DNA of 8,457 bases. Origin: Candidatus Bathyarchaeota archaeon. Lineage in GTDB: Archaea > Thermoproteota > Bathyarchaeia > Bathyarchaeales > Bathyarchaeaceae. Both the position numbers and the translations under genes were made by a program. The stretch covers positions 1 through 8,457 of the forward strand of contig JACUTO010000061.1 of the NCBI GenBank assembly GCA_014859755.1. The letters are read 5' to 3'. A model generated the notes under the pieces. It did no database searches, was not told the DNA's origin, and saw only the letters and a list, made by a program, of their open reading frames with translations. Positions within the stretch are counted from its first letter, which is position 1. Each line of letters opens with the position of its first letter. Shown piece after piece: positions 6,457 to 8,457 of the stretch.

Positions 6457-6470
6457 TGAAGTTTGAAGTT
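6457..6470 (+). repeat. 7-base tandem duplication spanning the paralogue B start codon
   Basis: TGAAGTT occurs twice in direct succession (6457-6463 and 6464-6470). The TTG start (6463-6465) spans the junction of the two copies. With one copy, the ATG at 6456 would be in frame and read MKFG directly, like paralogue C. With two copies, that ATG opens a frame of 10 codons ending at TGA 6486-6488. Confidence 0.85.
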
Positions 6471-7359
6471 CGGAATATTCATTTATGAACCAGAAACAGT
6501 TGAAGGGTTCGACTTACAATTTTATCGCCTCAAACCAGAAAGAGGAATAGTCGGAACCCCTGCAGAGAACATGTACACTAACATAGCTTGTTTCGGAGAC
6601 AACAGAACAGTAAGCCAGCATCCAGACTGGGTTTCAATCTCCAAAGACGGCCCGGCTTTAAGAACGAACAAGAAATACAACTTTAGGTGGGACATCTTGT
6701 GCCCCACAAACAAAGAATACCTCTCCTACATTCTTGACTTGGTAGGTGATGTCTCCCAAAAGACTCAAGGAGTGAGTTTAAGCAGCATGCATTTTGCAGA
6801 CCACGGATTCTGCATTTGCAAGAGGTGTGTAGAGGAACATAAGAAAAGCGGCCTCGACTGGTACGAGTGGAGAAAACAAGTAGTTACGGAGTTTATAAAG
6901 AACGCCAGAGAACGAGTTAAACGAAAGTTTCTAGTTGGTTTACTACCCGACCCCGTGATGTCATATCAGAGGTTCGGCATCGACTTTGACTCCTTAGCGA
7001 AATACGCAGAGGCGTTTGTGGTCCCACACTTTTCCAAGAGCTATGCGACCCCGTGGTATTTCGAGACATCGGCTCGGGCGTTCAAGAACATTCTAAAAAA
7101 GCCGGTTTACATAAACCTCTACGTTTATGGACCGGGCGACAAACCGAATGAGGTACCAACGGTTAGGGACCTTCTCATAACTGCAGTTCGTGTTGCTCGA
7201 ACGGGTGTGGACGGAATCCTTTTCCTAACGGAAACTGCTGAACGCATCAAAGCCTTCCAAAAGGCTGCCGTCAAAGAAGTGAAACTACGCGAAGAGCTAG
7301 AAGGTTGCGGAGGCAAACCGGTCTTAGACCTCATAGACAAATGGGAGACTATGATTTAG
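6463..7359 (+). CDS. paralogue B of the cysteine-bearing, glycoside-hydrolase-like TIM-barrel family
   Basis: This 298-residue copy is closest to paralogue C downstream, with about 60 of the first 100 residues identical by eye. Conserved cysteines are C43, C80, C117, C119 and C122, the last three forming FCICKRC. Other landmarks are VEGFD (13-17), HPDW (53-56), WDILCPT (76-82), HFADHG (110-115), EWR (135-137), LPDP (161-164), RFGIDFDSLA (170-179), KKPVY (212-216) and GPGD (223-226). Where related glycoside-hydrolase-like barrels, as I recall them, carry an Asp at the end of strand four (GIHLD-type), B has Ser108. The likely start is TTG 6463, eight bases after GAGG (6451-6454). The ATG at 6456 is only one base from that site and out of frame. 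With no signal peptide it is likely cytoplasmic. The conserved cysteines suggest a bound metal or a reactive thiol cluster. The substrate is unknown. Confidence 0.87.
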   Translation: MKFGIFIYEPETVEGFDLQFYRLKPERGIVGTPAENMYTNIACFGDNRTVSQHPDWVSISKDGPALRTNKKYNFRWDILCPTNKEYLSYILDLVGDVSQKTQGVSLSSMHFADHGFCICKRCVEEHKKSGLDWYEWRKQVVTEFIKNARERVKRKFLVGLLPDPVMSYQRFGIDFDSLAKYAEAFVVPHFSKSYATPWYFETSARAFKNILKKPVYINLYVYGPGDKPNEVPTVRDLLITAVRVARTGVDGILFLTETAERIKAFQKAAVKEVKLREELEGCGGKPVLDLIDKWETMI

Positions 7360-7479
7360 CAGCTTCAATTTATATGGTTACACTATCAGCTTCACGCGTG
7401 CAACGGGATTCTTGGTCGGTCTAAGCAAAGTTTATATGTATTAAACCTAAGTATCTCGAAACTTTAACGAGGCAAAAAA
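7360..7479 (+). promoter_or_regulatory. B-C spacer with BRE/TATA promoter and ribosome site for paralogue C
   Basis: AGCAAAG followed by TTTATATG (7431-7438) is the clearest BRE/TATA pair in the window. It predicts initiation near 7460 and a leader of about 20 bases with GAGG (7469-7472) seven bases before the ATG. An identical TTTATATG lies at 7369-7376, just after the B stop. An 8-base direct repeat CAGCTTCA occurs at 7360-7367 and 7387-7394, followed by CACGCG (7393-7398). The role of the second TATA-like box is unclear. Confidence 0.6.
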
Positions 7480-8382
7480 ATGAAGTTCGGCACGTACTTA
7501 TATGAACCAAATAAAGTTGAAGGCTTCGACTTTGACGTATATCGTTTAAAGCCAGAAACCGGAAGATTGGGAACTCCACAAACTGACATGTATAACAATA
7601 TCGCTTGCTTCGGCGACAACGTGACCGCTCGTGAACATCCTGACTGGATTTCCCAGTCAAAACTTGGCCCAGCCATGAGGGGGAATAATAACTACAATCT
7701 TCATTGGGACATACTTTGTCCAACGGTTAAAGAATTCAGAGAGTACATTCTAAACTATATAGAAGAAACAGCTAAGCAAACAAATCAACCAATCCTCTTA
7801 AACAGCATCCACTTCGCAGACCACGGACATTGCACCTGCAAACGTTGTAATCGGATGTGGAAGGAAAGTGGCCTAGAATGGCTGGAATGGCGAAAAACAG
7901 TTGTTACAGATTTCATCAGGGACATACGGGAACGAGTTAAAACGCCTTTGATAATAAGTCTGCTTCCAGATCCGGCGAATTCAGACGACCGTTTCGGAAT
8001 AGACTTCGACGCGCTAGCCCCATATGCAGATGCTTTCAATGTTGTAATGTTCTCTCAAAACTATGCAACTGCATGGTACTGGGAAAGCCTGGCACGCGCA
8101 TTCAAGAAGATTCTCAAGAAACCGGTATACGCTAACCTTTATATTTGGGGTCCAGGAGACGACCCGAGAAATATCCCCACAGTTGACCAGCTGCTTAAAG
8201 TTTCTGTTCGTACAGGTCGAACTGGCATAGACGGGATTATTTATCTCTCAGATACGGTAGATCACATGAGAGATTTTCAAAAAGCTGCAGTGGACAGAGT
8301 TGAACTGCGAGATGAACTGAAAACCTATGGATGCCAACCAGTACTAGACTTGGTTGACAGATGGGAAAAAATCGTGAAGTAG
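7480..8382 (+). CDS. paralogue C of the cysteine-bearing, glycoside-hydrolase-like TIM-barrel family
   Basis: This 300-residue copy has the best-supported start of the three: ATG 7480, with GAGG seven bases before it. It shares C43, C80 and the CTCKRC cluster (C118, C120, C123) with A and B, plus VEGFDF (13-18), HPDW (53-56), WDILCPT (76-82), HFADHG (111-116), EWR (136-138), VVTDF (141-145), LPDP (162-165), RFGIDFDALA (171-180), NY (194-195), KKPVY (213-217) and GPGD (224-227). A further cysteine near the C-terminus (C285) matches C282 in B but not A. Asn108 sits where Asp would be expected in related barrels as I recall them; A has Asn and B has Ser. There is no signal peptide or membrane segment. 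The tandem arrangement with B and the shared GPGD loop point to a later duplication than the split from A. Function is unknown; an intracellular carbohydrate-related enzyme or a metal-binding barrel is a guess. Confidence 0.88.
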   Translation: MKFGTYLYEPNKVEGFDFDVYRLKPETGRLGTPQTDMYNNIACFGDNVTAREHPDWISQSKLGPAMRGNNNYNLHWDILCPTVKEFREYILNYIEETAKQTNQPILLNSIHFADHGHCTCKRCNRMWKESGLEWLEWRKTVVTDFIRDIRERVKTPLIISLLPDPANSDDRFGIDFDALAPYADAFNVVMFSQNYATAWYWESLARAFKKILKKPVYANLYIWGPGDDPRNIPTVDQLLKVSVRTGRTGIDGIIYLSDTVDHMRDFQKAAVDRVELRDELKTYGCQPVLDLVDRWEKIVK

Positions 8383-8426
8383 CACGCGCAACTCCACGCG
8401 CGCTAATCTATTAACCTCTTTTTTTA
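8383..8426 (+). terminator. likely transcription terminator after paralogue C
   Basis: Directly after the stop, CGCGC (8385-8389) can pair with GCGCG (8398-8402) around an 8-base loop. A run of seven T (8419-8425) follows, and T-tracts are the usual archaeal terminators. The distance from stem to T-run is too long for a classic bacterial hairpin terminator. Confidence 0.5.
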
Positions 8427-8435
8427 TTGGTGTTC

Positions 8436-8443
8436 ATATAAAT
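8436..8443 (+). promoter_or_regulatory. possible TATA box of a gene beyond the right edge
   Basis: CATATAAA lies in an AT-rich stretch followed by a run of A. If real it would drive a rightward gene starting after the window. No ribosome site or start codon is visible before the edge. Confidence 0.25.
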
Positions 8444-8457
8444 AAAAAAACACGTCA

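Noticed and set aside
1..8457. Insertion sequence, CRISPR array or long repeats
   Set aside because: No transposase-like product, no inverted-repeat-bounded segment and no regularly spaced repeats were seen; the only long internal similarity is between the three paralogous genes.

Overview
The window looks like a piece of an archaeal chromosome. The main evidence is a fused cobinamide-salvage enzyme of the CbiS type, BRE/TATA-like boxes about 30-65 bases ahead of several starts, purine-rich GAGG ribosome sites 7-8 bases from ATG or TTG starts, and T-tract rather than strong hairpin terminators. Base composition is moderately AT-rich. A Bathyarchaeia-like or other Thermoproteota lineage fits, but that placement is inference and nothing here fixes the taxon. 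I see no mobile element, CRISPR array, tRNA or rRNA.

Left part (1-3760). The 3' end of an unrecognised beta-rich gene runs in from the left edge. It converges on a minus-strand pair: an asparagine-synthetase-type PP-loop ligase, followed by a GT4 glycosyltransferase. The ligase has no N-terminal glutaminase domain and carries a four-cysteine C-terminal knuckle. A nitrilase-superfamily amidase with an intact Glu-Lys-Cys triad is transcribed divergently from the ligase across a 103-base promoter region. One reading is that the amidase releases ammonia for the ligase, as the nitrilase domain does in glutamine-dependent NAD synthetase. The ligase and glycosyltransferase could then build an amidated glycan. 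This is a hypothesis from layout and domains.

Right part (3761-8457). Three paralogues (here A, B and C, 294-300 residues) of a cytoplasmic, probably TIM-barrel, glycoside-hydrolase-like family flank a short 4Fe-4S ferredoxin-like gene and a CbiZ-CobZ fusion gene (CbiS). A is on the minus strand. B and C are in tandem on the plus strand at the right end, each with its own TATA-like promoter. All three keep five cysteines, including a CxCxxC cluster, which suggests a metal site. B and C are the closer pair, at about 60% identity over the first 100 residues by eye; A is more distant, at about 40%. The family's function is not known to me.

Points worth a second look are the nitrilase/ligase pair, the cysteine-bearing three-paralogue family, the apparently degraded phosphatase half of CbiS, a 7-base tandem duplication that creates the B start codon, and a CACGCG motif that recurs just downstream of three stop codons.
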